This document shows, piece by piece, positions 1-11,563 of a stretch of 64,000 nucleotides of DNA (its first letter is position 1; every line of letters begins with the position of its first letter). Location: NCBI GenBank assembly GCA_023362775.1, contig JALMGJ010000008.1, positions 37,250,501-37,314,500 of the forward strand. The letters are read 5' to 3'. This DNA comes from Charina bottae (lineage: Eukaryota; Chordata; Lepidosauria; Squamata; Charinaidae). A model generated the notes under the pieces. The model was not told where the DNA came from. It did no database searches and saw only the letters and a list, made by a program, of their open reading frames with translations. A program made the position numbers and the translations under genes.

Positions 1-195
1 TAAGATGCTCACAGTTTCCCAGTTGAAAGTATGGTTAAGTCTGTCCACGTGTTGTGAGATTAAGGAGTTTTCATCGTGTCTTCTGACTGCTAGTTGGTGT
101 TCATGGATACATTCTGCTAGTCTTCTGCCGGTCTGTCCTACATAGTGGCTCCTACAGTCCTTACACTGTATGTTGTAGATAACTCGTGTTTTAGC
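1..195 (-). mobile_element. Penelope-like element fragment (endonuclease region)
   Basis: The minus strand encodes VIYNIQCKD, then HYVGQTGRRLAE, then HEHQLAVRRHDENSL. This is the GIY-YIG endonuclease part of a Penelope-like retroelement. It is closely similar to the longer copy at 53045-53885. It continues past the left edge of the window and diverges from that copy near 195. The reverse transcriptase region is not visible. Confidence 0.85.
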
Positions 196-213
196 AGCAT
201 ACACTGCTTTACG

Positions 214-1357
214 AGATCTAGTGCTTCATTACCAACGCAGACATAGCATAGCCTCAACAGGGCTTTTAATCTTCAAAGCTTTGCACAATTCTCTACCTAC
301 AGTACATGCCTCAGTATATTGTCTAGTTGCACCATCAAAAGATGCTATCTCACCTGTCCTGTCCTTTTACACATCTGTGTGTGCACATATACACACTCAC
401 ACAGATATACACACCAACAGACTCTTACAGATAACTTGCTTAGATGTCGTATGGGCTATAAGCCAGGGGTGTGCAACTTGATGCCAGGGGGCCCTAATGC
501 ATCTACAGACATCACATCCTTGATGCCCACCAGACTTCCCATTCCACTGGCAGGGAATGATGGGAGTAGTTGGCCAAAAACTTGGACAACAGCAAATCGG
601 GGAAGACTGTATACAAGACTGTTCTACTATCTTTTACTGAGATTAAATCAATTGTCCTGTAAAGGAAGTTCAGGAATTGGAAAGCACTGGGCTAGATACT
701 GTATACTGTTCTTTTAAACCTCCATTTTATGAAGCTTTCTTCCCACCATTTCTTTAAGCTGACCACAATAATTTCATTTAAAACTCTAGAATTGCTGTCT
801 ACAACTTAAGCCATAGAAAGAATGGAATTTATTTCCATGGAAAAAAAGCCTACTGCTTTAATAATAATTAAAAAAGCCCAGGAAATGTTGTCTGTCATGT
901 CTCTTTTTCCCTCCTGAAGAAAGCCACCTATTCCTAAGTAATTTCCACCAATTTCTCAAGAGGCAGAGGGGTGGAGGCCTTGTTTTATCAGGAATATACA
1001 GAAGCAGATGATCCTCCACGATTTCCAATTGTGCTCACAGCATCACCAGCTCAACAAATGACATTGTGATCTCCAGTAAAAGTTTCCAGAAACCATCTGA
1101 TTCACATTCGACTTGATCTATTCCCCCTCTACAGAATTAGGACAGGAGGCTGTGGGGGATTAATACAGAAGATGCTGTTGCCACTTTTATAAACTGACAG
1201 AACTCTCTTGATCCTGCAAGCAGGCAGAAGAGGCCAACAGAAACTCAAGAGAGCCAGCCATTAAGGTACTAGAAAATCTACTGATTAAGAAAGAGGAGAA
1301 GCTCATCTTGTGGTTTTAAAACAAGAACACTGCAAAACAAAGCAAGTCAGCTTAAAC
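214..1357. other. No gene seen
   Basis: Unique-looking sequence of moderate AT content with a short CA-rich stretch near 385-420. The open frames here are short and have no recognisable domain. Confidence 0.5.
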
Positions 1358-1492
1358 CAGTGTTTCTCAATCTTGGCAACTTTATTATGTGTGGACTTCA
1401 ACTCCCAGAATTTCCCAGCCAGCATGGCTAGCTCGGTAATTCTGGGAGTTGAAGTCCACACATCTTAAAGATGCCAAGGTTGAAAAACACTG
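1358..1492. mobile_element. Palindromic hAT-type MITE (CAGTGTTTCTCAA ends)
   Basis: Nearly the whole element is an inverted repeat. It begins CAGTGTTTCTCAATCTTGGC, contains ACTTCAACTCCCAGAATT and its complement, and ends in AAAACACTG. Exact 8-bp target duplications GCTTAAAC flank it (1350-1357 and 1493-1500). It has no coding capacity. Eight further full copies are in this window. Confidence 0.85.
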
Positions 1493-2144
1493 GCTTAAAC
1501 TATCTGCTTGGGAGCTGCTATCATGAACTCCACAACTGGACAAGTGGGAGACTAGCACTGCCTGGCACCAAAGCAATTATCAAAGTTTAGTCGGTAATAT
1601 TTTCCTTTTTCTCAAAAACAAGCTGAGAAAACTGCAGTGCACTTGTGCAGAGCACATTTAAAAAGAGCTAAAAACAGATTGAAGTATATTCGGTGGTACT
1701 TATATCCTGATAAATACCCCTTGGGACTTCAGCTCTTGGAGTTTACCTTCAGGAAATCACATGAATTCTGGGAGTTGAAGTCCACCCATCTTAAAGATGC
1801 CAAGGTTGAGAAACACTGGCTTAAACTATCTGCTTGGGAGCTGCTATCATGAACTCCACAACTGGACAAGTGGGAGACTAGCACTGCCTGGCACCAAAGC
1901 AATTATCAAAGTTTAGTCGGTAATATTTTCCTTTTTCTCAAAAACAAGCTGAGAAAACTGCAGTGCACTTGTGCAGAGCACATTTAAAAAGAGCTAAAAA
2001 CAGATTGAAGTATATTCGGTGGTACTTATATCCTGATAAATACCCCTTGGGACTTCAGCTCTTGGAGTTTACCTTCAGGAAATCACATGAATTCTGGGAG
2101 TTGAAGTCCACCCATCTTAAAGTTGCTGAGGTTGAGAAACACTG
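1493..2144. repeat. Two-copy 326-bp tandem duplication
   Basis: The sequence from 1493 repeats from 1819 with a period of exactly 326 bp. The copies are almost identical until about 2120, where the second shows a few changes (AAAGTTGCTGAGG against AAAGATGCCAAGG). Each copy ends with half of the palindromic MITE. The duplication breakpoints therefore fall in MITE sequence, and the neighbouring MITE at 1358-1492 may have supplied the homology. Confidence 0.9.
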
Positions 2145-2456
2145 GCCTAGACTCTGGATATACATAAATCAGGAAGAAATCTCACAGGTCTCTCTGGTTC
2201 AGTACTTGTTTTTTTCTCTTACGCTTCTAAGTTATCCCCAGACCCCATCACATTTCCCTGGGCCCAAAAGAATCACAGCAGCTTTGGCCAGAGTTAAAGA
2301 TACAGCTACCAACAGTGATCCAGCTGTGGCTCTTCGTTGCCTGCACACCAATGTTCTAATCATGGTGTTCTGGTTCCCATTTCTTATTTGGCATGGCAGC
2401 AGATAGTGGGATGAAGACCTTCTCGATGGTGGCACACCGACTGGGCAACAGCTCTA
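2145..2456. other. No gene seen
   Basis: Short unique-looking stretch between the duplication and a DNA transposon, with no recognisable feature. Confidence 0.5.
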
Positions 2457-2821
2457 CAGGTAGTCCTCAACTTATGACCACAATTGGGACTGGAACGTCC
2501 ATTGCTAAGCAACCCGGCCATTAAGTGACTCGCACCCAATTTTACGATCTTTTTTGCTGTGGTCATTAAGCGAATCTGGCTTCCCTCATTGACTTTGCTT
2601 GTCAGAAGCCCCCTGGGAAGGTCGCAAATGGAGATCACATGACTGGGATACTGTAACTGTCGTAAATACATGCTTTTTGCCAAGCACCTGAATTTTGATC
2701 ACGTGACCGCGGCGACAGTGCAATGGTCATAAGCGTGAGGCCGGTCACAAGTCATTTTTTTCAGCACAGCCGTAACTTCAAACAACTGTTAAACGAATGG
2801 TTTTAAGTCGAGGACTACCTG
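2457..2821. mobile_element. Non-autonomous DNA transposon with CAGGTAGTCCTC ends
   Basis: It begins CAGGTAGTCCTCAACTTATG and ends AAGTCGAGGACTACCTG, an imperfect terminal inverted repeat. TA dinucleotides lie at both edges. The TA target and the termini suggest a Tc1/mariner or Tigger-type non-autonomous element. Related copies lie at 22705-23053 and 56770-57177. No transposase frame is present. The superfamily is an inference from the TA target. Confidence 0.7.
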
Positions 2822-3787
2822 TATTGTAATTCTATTTTGTCTGAGTCCATTAGATGCTTCTGTTTTTGCTGTTCCTTTTCTTTTTTTGCAACACTTTTAG
2901 TTTTGTTTTGCATTGTGTAAGCCACCCCAGGATTTTTATTTTGGTATACATCTCTGTAATAAATAATTCTGTTTATGTTTATCTGCAGGGGCAGCTCATG
3001 GCAGAGAGTACCATAAATTTAGCCACCATCCTCTTCAGTTTGTCTGGCAGCAGCAGACCACACAGCACTGCCTGGGTTCAGGGAGAAAGAACATTCCAGG
3101 TCTGCAAACCCACTGAAAGAAACATCACCTTTCACTCTAGCCTCCAACTGCTTATGTTGCTCAGTCTCCTGAGCAACTTTCCCATGAAGAATGAGAGCCA
3201 AATCTTTATGGGAAATGCCAGCAGTGAATTATGAGCTTTCCACCCATGCTTCGAAATCAGAATTCTTTGCCACCTACCATCATTCAAGCAGCCTGGCAAA
3301 TTCGGTTCCTAATCAGCCGTGTGCACATTGTACTGCAATGCTCACTGCATAGAACGGACTTAGCAATGGAGGCCTGTTCTCGCACTCTGTAAGCCTATTG
3401 CTATAAATGAGCAATGCAAGTTATTTGCACTCCTAAGACAGACTTTGCTTCTTTTTTAAGAATATAATTTACAGGCAATACTGAGAGTCTACTCTGGAGC
3501 CATTAGTTAGCTGGATTCAGAGGGGAAAGTATTTGGAATTGGGGTAGGAGCCATCTGCATTCATTAAATCTTAGCCTCTTCTTTATGTTAAGTCTTCTAT
3601 TCATTCAGGAAGATATTGTTTTTCATATTTAACAACTCTGAAGAATCATTTCCATGACATCAACTATGGAAAAAAGGCAGTGCCCAGATCCAGGTGCCCA
3701 GGATTTCCCCCCAAGCGCTGGGATAAGGTGAGACTGATGAGAGGACTTAGTGATGGACTGCATGAGAAAGTTTAACTTTGGTGCCAG
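2822..3787. other. No gene seen
   Basis: Includes a T-rich tract near 2855-2890. Open frames of up to 126 codons (2854-3234) show no domain or splice context that supports them. Confidence 0.5.
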
Positions 3788-3931
3788 GTTTTAATGTTTG
3801 TGGTTTTAATAGATATATGTATGTGTTAATGGTATACTGTTGTTGTTTTAACTGCTGGTTGGGAGCCGCCCCGAGTTTGATATTAGATGGGCGGCTATAT
3901 AAACGTTTCAAATAAATAAATAAATAAATCC
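3788..3931 (+). mobile_element. L2/CR1-type LINE 3' end
   Basis: Ends with a GGGAGCCGCCCCGAG motif, then GATGGGCGGCTATATAAA and an (AAAT)n tail. This is the same 3' end seen in reverse orientation at 44549, 58609 and elsewhere in the window. It is a severely 5'-truncated copy. Confidence 0.65.
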
Positions 3932-3939
3932 AAATTTGG

Positions 3940-4576
3940 TGCTCCCTCCCAACCCCCCCCCCCCCGCACTGATCCATCACCAGGGAAAGAGAGCGAGAGG
4001 GAGGGAGGCTGAAATGACTCAGTAACTTTTGCGCTTGGATCTGCTTTTTCAAACCTCCCCCCATCATCACCACCACCCTCTTCCTCCTCCTTCGTGGTTT
4101 GTTCTGCTAAAGCTTGGAGATGTATTGGGGGGGGGGAGGGCCCGGGTGGAAAATCTCAGCGCCCGATCAGCTGTGCGCCAGGGATCAGCTGTGCGGGAAG
4201 TGGAGTTGCTCAGTACTCACTCAGTAACTTTTGCGTTTGGATCTGCTTTTTCAAACTTCCCCCCATCACCCTCCTCCTCCTCCTCCTCCTTCATGGTTTG
4301 TTCCGCTAAAGCTTGGAAATGTATTCTTCACCCCTCTGCCTTGCCCAGGTAATTAAAGCTTTCTTTAAATCGTTAAAGCTTTCTCACCCTTCACCCCAAT
4401 ATTCTCCTTCACACACACACCCCGCGCTGCTGCGCTTCGCATTACTACGGTATTCGCTTTCTACTCTGCTTCCCTGTTTCCTCCCTGCAGTTTTTTACTT
4501 TCTACTCCGCTTCCCCACCACACAGCTGATTGGCGTGGATATTTTCCACCCCGGGGCGGAGCAAGCTGCAGGTTTT
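3940..4576. repeat. C-rich segment with a 202-bp imperfect direct repeat
   Basis: ACTCAGTAACTTTTGCG occurs at 4017 and again at 4219, each followed by GGATCTGCTTTTTCAAAC and a CTC/CTT-rich tract. Poly-C occurs near 3953-3965 and poly-G near 4128-4136. With the GTCGTCTTATACGCC motifs at 4940-4990 it may be one old DNA transposon that was later split by the PLE. The family was not identified. Confidence 0.5.
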
Positions 4577-4631
4577 GAAGAGGGGTAGTCTGTAGCTTGA
4601 ATCGTGTCAACTGGATTTCTATTTTCTCAGT

Positions 4632-4675
4632 GGAAACATTTCGCTCCTTATCCAAGGAGCTTCTTCAGTCTGAGC
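4632..4675 (-). ncRNA. Hammerhead-like ribozyme motif (PLE)
   Basis: On the minus strand the order is CTGAAGA, a 7-bp stem GCTCCTT/AAGGAGC with a GGAT loop, then GAAATGTTT. The stem plus CUGANGA and GAA boxes fit a hammerhead core. One extra nucleotide lies between CTGAAGA and the stem. The ACGT palindrome expected for stem III is changed to ATGT. Confidence 0.5.
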
Positions 4676-4764
4676 AAAGTTGGTAAGGGAATCCTAAATA
4701 TGTTTCTACCCAGGTGTAAGGTCACACAGCTACCTAGAAACATATTTAGGATTCCCTTACCAAC

Positions 4765-4820
4765 TTTGCTCAGACTGAAGAAGCTCCTTGGATAAGGAGC
4801 GAAACGTTTCCACTGAGAAA
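4765..4820 (+). ncRNA. Hammerhead-like ribozyme motif (PLE)
   Basis: CTGAAGA (4775-4781) is followed by a perfect 7-bp stem GCTCCTT/AAGGAGC and GAAACGTTT from 4801. A possible stem I joins CTCAGA upstream to TGAG downstream. A minimal ACGT stem III is typical of short PLE hammerheads. One extra A precedes helix II compared with the canonical core. Confidence 0.55.
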
Positions 4821-4900
4821 ATAGAAATCCAGTTGACATGATTCAAGCTACAGACAATTCCACCTGGATGACTGAGAACCTTCATAGAAGAGGGGTAGTC

Positions 4901-5188
4901 TTATAAGGCGAGTATATCCCAAACTCTATATTTTAAGTGGAAAAGTTGGGGGTCGTCTTATACGCCCAGTCGTCTTATACGCCGGAAAATACGGTAGATT
5001 AATGTTATTGTTATCTATATGACACTGTGGTTTTATTGTTTGGTATCAGTTTGGTTTATCTAGCAGATTTGTAAATAACCCAGGAAACTGAAATGGTTGC
5101 AATTCAGAAATGTAATAAACGAAGAAGCGCATGAACGCCTGAATCTGAAGCAAGACACGATTTGTGCTCTTTATGATTCCCCAGTTTA
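4901..5188. other. DNA-transposon-like end, otherwise nothing
   Basis: Positions 4940-4996 contain two GTCGTCTTATACGCC motifs ending in CCGGAAAATACGG. This resembles the terminus of an old vertebrate DNA transposon. No gene was seen. Confidence 0.4.
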
Positions 5189-5196
5189 ATCTATAT

Positions 5197-5514
5197 CAGA
5201 GCTTTCCAAACTGTGTCAGGACACATTAGTGTGTCGGCTGCAGTGTCTGGGTGTGTCGCGGCTGCTGCTGCCTCCGAGCCCTGCCAGGATTCCGCGCAGG
5301 TCCCAGTGCCTGCCTTGTGCCTGGCTGCCTCCAAACCTGCCCTGCCAGGATTCCGCGCAGGTCCTAGTGCCTGCCTTGTGCCTTGCTGCCTCCAAACTGG
5401 CTGTGATTCTGCACAGGTCCTAGTGCCTGCCTTGTGCCCTGCTGTAAGAGTGTGTCGCGAAATGATGCATGTCTAAAAAGTGTGTCACCAACATGAAAAG
5501 TTTCGAAAGCTCTG
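5197..5514. mobile_element. hAT MITE, CAGAGCTTTCCAAACT family
   Basis: Ends are CAGAGCTTTCCAAACTGTGT and AAAGTTTCGAAAGCTCTG. The target duplication is ATCTATAT (5189-5196 and 5515-5522). The interior holds three imperfect direct repeats containing GCGCAGGTCCTAGTGCCTG. It shares the GTGTGTCGCGAAATGATGCA 3' segment with the copy at 12776. Confidence 0.9.
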
Positions 5515-5522
5515 ATCTATAT

Positions 5523-6176
5523 GTTAAATGTCATCTTAGAACCAGCACATACATGCAGCAGAAAGGAGATACAGAAGCACCACTGGGACCAGACATGTTT
5601 CAATCTTTTCCCATGAAAATACTTCCAGGACTTCAGAAACTATTTTTCCCCAACTAAATTCCTTCAGCCTGAAATGGTTATGTAATCGCTTTGATATAAA
5701 CCACAAAATGTTGTCCTCAGGAACAAACCCGTCTTCAGCAACTTGGCATTCTGTGTGCCTAGGACTGCAACTCTCATCACTAAGGATCACAGCCAAGGTG
5801 GATGGTAATAATGGAGGCTGCAATTTAAAAGCATCTTATCAGGTACCATCTAAAAGGGAAAATGAGACTTTAAGAAAGAAAGGCCAGGGCAGGTCCAAGC
5901 ACACTCTCATTTACGGAAAAGGAATTTATAACTCATCATCTTTCTCATATTCATTGTTCGAGGCTGTTTCCATCCAAAACCCTGCCACAGATGTTTTCTG
6001 AGATATATTTTTAGTTTAATGAAAACAGTGGTAAAATTTAAGAGATCTGTACAGCATCCTCAACTGAACCAAGAAAACTGTCCCAGATTCTTGGGAATCT
6101 AAGTTACAAAAAAGGGAATTTTTGAGTCATGCCTGAGTCTTGGTGACCACCATAGTTAGTTTGCACTACACACACA

Positions 6177-6224
<48 letters not shown>

Positions 6225-6311
6225 TAGTAGTGATTGAATCAACATGGTTATCTAAAGAGAATAGGGGCAACAATGAAATGATTGCTCTAGTGTTCCCTCA
6301 GGATTTTCCAT
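5523..6311. other. No gene; CT/CA microsatellite at 6168-6222
   Basis: Contains a compound (CT)n(CA)n microsatellite at 6168-6222. Frames of up to 97 codons have no recognisable content. Confidence 0.5.
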
Positions 6312-6490
6312 AGGGTGAGAAACCTATGGCCCTTCAGAAACTAATTACTGAACTACAACTCCCACCATCCCTATCCTAAGGGACATTGATGTTAATTTGC
6401 AATGTGTGTGTTGTAATCTGCCATGGTGTCTGGTGATGATGGGAAATTTAGTCCAACCCATCTGGAGGATATCAGGTTGGGGAAGGCTAT
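6312..6490. mobile_element. Degraded hAT-like MITE
   Basis: GGTGAGAAACCTATGGCCCT at the left and ATCTGGAGGATATCAGGTTG at the right form rough inverted ends around CTACAACTCCCACCATCC. This matches the general form of reptile hAT MITEs. No clear target duplication remains. Confidence 0.4.
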
Positions 6491-7374
6491 TATAGCATAT
6501 CCCAATGCTTTTTGGGAAGAGAGCGTAATGGAGAAAACCTGAGCAAAGTCATATTTGCCCAGCCCTGTTGTCATTGCAAAAACCAGTTAAGCAACATAGG
6601 CCCGCTTGGATACAGCAGTCAATTAAATAAAACTCTAACAATACTTGAACTGGAATGCATGGACACAACTAAAGAAAAATGAAATCACTCATGGACAAAT
6701 AAAGGACTGGTCTTTTGTCCCTTGGTATTTCCACAAAGATTATCAGAAGTGGCCATTTCTAATCTTTTATAGCTGGAACTGTTTTTCCTTGATTAAAAAC
6801 AGTCTTTCCAGCTGGAGCACAACACATCTGGAAAATATCATGTTGAAAAGACTAGTGAAGACAGTAGAAAGAGATCAACTTCTATATGGTATTACCCATT
6901 TTCAGTTGTCATGCTGTACTATGTAGAGCTGAATCTTAACAAAGATATTGATATATTGGCAGGGTTTTAGCTTGCTTATCTCCCAGTTCTCCTTTCAATT
7001 ACAGAATCCCTTTTAATTACTGAATTTTACTCAGGAAGCAGGTCAAAATGCACTGTTTTCCACTGGTAACCCTCTCATGTTTACACACGATTTCTTACAT
7101 GCTTTTCCTTATTTCAAAAAACCCATGAGAAAGAAATACACACTATCTGAACAGTGTCTTTTGTTGCTCAGCAGCTGTCCATTTGGAAAAACCTTAAGTT
7201 TTGTATGTATGTATGTATGTATGTATGTATTTTTGTTTGTTTGGAAATAATGGTATCCTGTGCCTTTTTCCCCCCAGCAAACTTTTGGAAAATGGAGCTG
7301 GAGAGGTAGCAGGCAAGTCTGTTTGTGTGGATTTCAGAAGACTAGAAATTTCTAAAGCTTGATTCCAATGTCTG
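6491..7374. other. No gene; (GTAT)n at 7203-7231
   Basis: An open frame at 6645-6926 encodes a tryptophan-rich peptide with no recognised domain and could be an old LINE remnant. A GTAT microsatellite lies at 7203-7231. Confidence 0.4.
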
Positions 7375-7907
7375 ATACATTTATTTATTTATTTTTATTC
7401 CGCCTTTATTGTTTTTATAAATAACTCAAGGTGCTGAACATAGCTAATACTCCTTCCTCCTCCTATTTTCCCCACAACAACCACCCTGTGAGGTGAGTTG
7501 GGCTGAGAGACAGGGACTGGCCCAAGGTCACCCAGCCGGCTTTCATGCCTGAGGCAGGACTAGAACTCTCAGTCTCCTGGTTTGCCATTGGCTCCTTCCT
7601 AGGGCTGAGAGAGGGGGACTGGCCCAAGGTCACCCAGCCGGCTTTCATGCCTAAGGCGGGACTAGAACTCTCTGTCTCCTGGCTTGCCATTGGCTCCTTC
7701 CTAGGGCTGAGAGACAGGGACTGGCCCAAGGTCACCCAGATGGCTTTCATGCCTAAGGCGGGACTAGAACTCTCAGTCTCCTGGTTTGCCATTGGCTCCT
7801 TCCTAGGGCTGAGAGAGAGTGACTGGCTCAAGGTCACGCAGCCGGCTTTCATGCCTAAGGCAGGACCAGAACTCACAGCCTCCTGGTTTCTAGCCTGTTG
7901 CCTTAAC
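7375..7907. repeat. MIR/L2-like SINE tail with four 102-bp tandem units
   Basis: The units start at 7500, 7602, 7704 and 7806. Each carries GGCCCAAGGTCACCCAG (or a close variant), GGCTTTCATGCCTAAGGC and TCCTGGTTTGCCATTGG. The last unit runs into CCTTAACCACTAGACCA. The CAAGGTCACCCAG...TTAACCACTAGACCA order is the 3' region of MIR/L2-type repeats. The internal multiplication is a local event. Confidence 0.75.
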
Positions 7908-7915
7908 CACTAGAC

Positions 7916-8242
7916 CACAGCTTTCCAAACTGTGTGTTGCGACACAAAAGGGTGTCGCCTGCGGGGCCCAGGTGTGTCGCGTCAAAACCTGGAAGCACTG
8001 ATGGCGCGCCACCACCGCGCGCACAGCGGCAGTGGGCCATCAGCGCTTCCAGGTTTTCCTGCAGCGACACACCAACGGCGGTGCGCGAAAATCCGAAAGC
8101 GCCACAGTGACGGCGGCAAGCAAAAACCAAAAGCGGCAGCGGCACTTCCGGGTTTTTGCGAGCTGCCGCAATGGCGGTGCTTCCGGGTTTTCTCACGCAC
8201 TACCGTTGGTGTGTCGCTGCGGGAAAACTTTGGAAAGCCCTG
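7916..8242. mobile_element. hAT MITE, CAGAGCTTTCCAAACT family
   Basis: Ends are CACAGCTTTCCAAACTGTGT and AACTTTGGAAAGCCCTG. The target duplication is CACTAGAC (7908-7915 and 8243-8250), inside the 3' end of the MIR-like repeat. The GC-rich interior has several CTTCCGGGTTTT blocks, ETS-factor-like, in both orientations. Confidence 0.9.
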
Positions 8243-8250
8243 CACTAGAC

Positions 8251-11200
8251 CAAACTGGCTCATTTTCAAGACAGCGAACAAATTGGAGCTTAAGAAATTT
8301 GCTTACTTTATTATGGGTAGCTTACAAAGTTTACAAAATGCAGGTTGATAAATGTGTTGCAATGCCCAGTATAATCGTAAGAGATAAGGGCCAGGCATAG
8401 AAATATCTAATTATTAAGGGCTGGGAAATTTACTTAATCAATTTAGGTTATAAAAGCAATACAAATTGCAGCCTATGCAAATTTGGCATACTAAACTCTG
8501 TTGAATCCAGTGGCAGCTTTTTCAATGCAAGAGTAAGATTGCAGCAGAAATCCATTTTTTAAAAAAGCAAGAGAAAATATGTAATGAAATATATAGCCGG
8601 CCCTTCAGTAGTTAGTTCATCACCATCTACAGATTGCCTTGATATAATTTGTTTAGTGCAACAAATGCAAACGCATACAAAGTTTAAGAACCTTCGGTGA
8701 GTTCTCACCCCTTTCCTGCGAGCAAGATGTTATTAGATCTGGATTTGATTTTCAGAGTTCTTGTAGTGGAAATGCGGAAGACCTTTGTTATTTCGAGGAG
8801 TTAGGTGACATATTTTGATTTTCTCCCTCACATGAAGATTAGAGTTTATTTTCAGTTATACTGATTTTTAACTGGTTTGTTTTTATTTCTGTTTGGAATG
8901 AGGGGGAGATAAGGGAAAAACCCCAGCTTGTTAGTTTAAGCGTAAGTCCACTCCTCCAACAGCCCCTCCAGTGGCTTGGAATGTGGGGGGGGGGAGATTG
9001 TTGTTGTGGTTGTTAGGCCCTAGCTTGTCTGTATAGCTTCCCAGGTTCTTGGATTATGTCATAAACAGGTGCACAGACTCTGAGAACCATCCTAGTCAAG
9101 GTCAGGTCATGCAGCCTCGGTACCACGGAAACAGAGTCATGGGGTTTGGGGGCCAGACTTTGATAAAAACCTTAGGGATAGTCTTTTGAGGTTGGGAGCT
9201 TCTGTACAGACTCGGGACGCTGGGTGCTGTAGAACTTAAAGCCATCCTTTTGGGGTTAAAGTTTCTTTATCCACTGGCGTGCTTATTTGTCTCTGGATCT
9301 AAAAAGAACCAATTGCCTGAGCACCTGATCACTGCATGGACACTTGGCAGAACAGTTCTCTAGACAATTTTTCTTCCCTGTCATTAGAGCTCCTTTTTGG
9401 ATACAAAATGTGGAAAGTGGGCTTGAACATCAGTCCCATGAAAAATAAAAACCCCCACACACAGCTGTTTGGGGTCAATCTCAAAACCTGGATAGTATTT
9501 TGCAGATGCACTTTGGAAGCCTATTCAAGATACCATATTGTCAGAAAGTGATGAGAAGGGATTACACATCAATAACAGAGCATGCACTTTGCAGCCAGAA
9601 AGCCCTAAGCAGCCCCAAGTAGGGGAGGACCTTGCCCTGAAAACTGTAACAAGTAGAAATAGATAATAATGGCATAACAGGGTAAATATTTGGTCTAACT
9701 CAGCTTCCTGTATTCTATGCATTTATGTATGGACTTCTAATATATGCATAAAATGTGCAAATCCCAGTGGATCTGAATACCATGTTCTGGAGAAGGTATC
9801 TACAGGTTAAAGAAATCAACCTGTACTAATGTTCTGTGACTTTAATATTCATCTTTGGTAGTACCGTAAAACAGAGATGATTTATGCCCAAAACGACTAC
9901 ATAGATGGCATCATACCTCTCTTCCCTGTCAACCAGCATGACTGTATCAGTCAGAAGCAGTTGCCCTGGAAGGGGAAAAAGAAAATGGAACCAAGCCAGG
10001 ACAAATAGAAGCAATCCCACAGCAAAAAGGTCACCCTATCAGATAAGACAAGCTGGGATGTTTATGGCAACTTAAGAAAGAGGAGCACCCTTGCAGTAGA
10101 GGGCCGTGACCTTGCAACACATTCTTGGACCAACCGATTATTTTATTTCTGTAAGATATCCTGGGAGAATTCTTGCCCTTTGAGGTGGCTTATAAAATCA
10201 ATCGATACAGTAAGGCACAGTGAATGAATAATGAATGAAGAACTATTTCATTTATGATTTGTTTCTATAACAAATCAATAAGCAATAACTAATTCTTGAG
10301 AGTTGCCTCTATTTGCCCATTCCTCAAAGGGAACAAAATAAAATGCTGGGTGGTTCAACAACGCATCCTCATCGCTCATCAGCTGAGGTTGCAGCGTGGT
10401 CCTGCATAACTGAAAACAGCAGCTTTACTTTCAGAGTTTCTCTACATTTCCAGCATCCCACTTGGCCCAAATCGCAATACACCAAACCTGGAAAAATATT
10501 CATGCCCAAATCTGCTCTTGCATCTGGAAACAGTTTTTCTAAATCTCACATACAAGAGGGAAGATTGTGATTAACGATAAAAGGAAAGTGCTCTCCCTAT
10601 ATTCGTATACAGTTTATTCTCCATTACACATGGATACATGGTACACATGGGCAGGGATATATAAACCAGGAAGCATAAGTTACAGGCCATTAGACCTTTT
10701 AAAAGTGGCGGCTGAAGTGTGATTTTTAATGAGAAGATTCTTAATACACTGTGAGCAATCACATTAATTAACTGAACATAACTACGCTTATAGTTACATA
10801 CAAACTAAATTAAATCAGTTTTAGTTTTGACCCTGGACATTCACTTCTTTGATCTGACCCTTCCTAGTTTTGTGGGGACAGCCCCCAGTGTGCCATTTTT
10901 TACGTACCCTTGCATGAGGAATTATGTGCTGAGAACCAGCACTGAGAATAGATTGGAGATTAACTTGAGTTTCGAAGCACAATTAGCTCAATTCTAAAAG
11001 GGCCGCGTTGGCTCCGTTATCTGTAAATACTGTACAGATTGGTCTGACATCAGTTTACGTATCATAAGCTTTCCTCTCAAGGAAAGGTTAAAACACAGAG
11101 TATTCAGTAGGATATAGCCTTACCCTACAGCTGCCAAGTTGTTTTAGGGAGAAGAGGAAATTATTGATAAGCTACTTTTAGATCAGTAGAACCTACACCC

Positions 11201-11312
11201 GGTATGGAAGAATTATCTCGCTGAGCCTCATTTCTTTGCAGAAAGATGCTCTAAACTGATTTGCATGCTTTCAGCTGGTTGCCCCAGAAATCTGATGGAA
11301 GGTTAACTAATA
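8251..11312. other. About 3 kb with no recognised feature
   Basis: Mostly unique-looking sequence. A poly-G run lies near 8988-8996. The minus strand at 9940-9990 could be read as a small exon but was not accepted. Confidence 0.45.
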
Positions 11313-11320
11313 CTTTAGAA

Positions 11321-11555
11321 CAGAGCTTTCCAAACTCTGTGTTGCGACACAAAAGTGTGTCGCCACACACAGTCTGGTGTGTCGCCACACAACCCGGAAG
11401 CGCTGATCATCATCAGCGCTTCCGGGTTTTCCCGCGGCGACACACCAACGGTGGCGCGCAAAAACCCGAAAGTGGCAGCAGCGCTTCCGGGTTTTTGCAC
11501 ACTGCCACAACGGCGGCACTTCCGGGTTTTCTTTGGAAAACTTTGGAAAGCCCTG
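11321..11555. mobile_element. hAT MITE, CAGAGCTTTCCAAACT family
   Basis: Ends are CAGAGCTTTCCAAACTCTGT and TTTGGAAAGCCCTG. The target duplication is CTTTAGAA (11313-11320 and 11556-11563). The interior contains the small palindrome CGCTGATCATCATCAGCG and alternating CCGGAAG/CTTCCGG blocks. Confidence 0.9.
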
Positions 11556-11563
11556 CTTTAGAA

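Larger units (their letters stand above)
4591..4886. mobile_element. Penelope-like element terminal repeats, inverted pair
   Basis: Two oppositely oriented copies of a GTAGCTTGAAT...CAACTGGATTTCTATTTTC unit face each other. They are joined by an inverted stretch (ATCCTAAATATGTTTCTA and its complement). A 14-bp target duplication GAAGAGGGGTAGTC flanks it (4577-4590 and 4887-4900). There is no protein coding. The inverted terminal-repeat arrangement and hammerhead-like motifs are typical of Penelope-like elements. Confidence 0.75.

Noticed and set aside
7463..7913. Repeat-rich frames of 122 and 137 codons on both strands
   Set aside because: They result from the 102-bp repeat, whose period is a multiple of three and so keeps frames open.
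9940..9990. Possible minus-strand micro-exon reading QLLLTDTVMLVDREE between acceptor- and donor-like sites
   Set aside because: The peptide faintly recalls a phosphoribosyltransferase motif, but it is only 16 codons, isolated, and the phase fits no neighbour.
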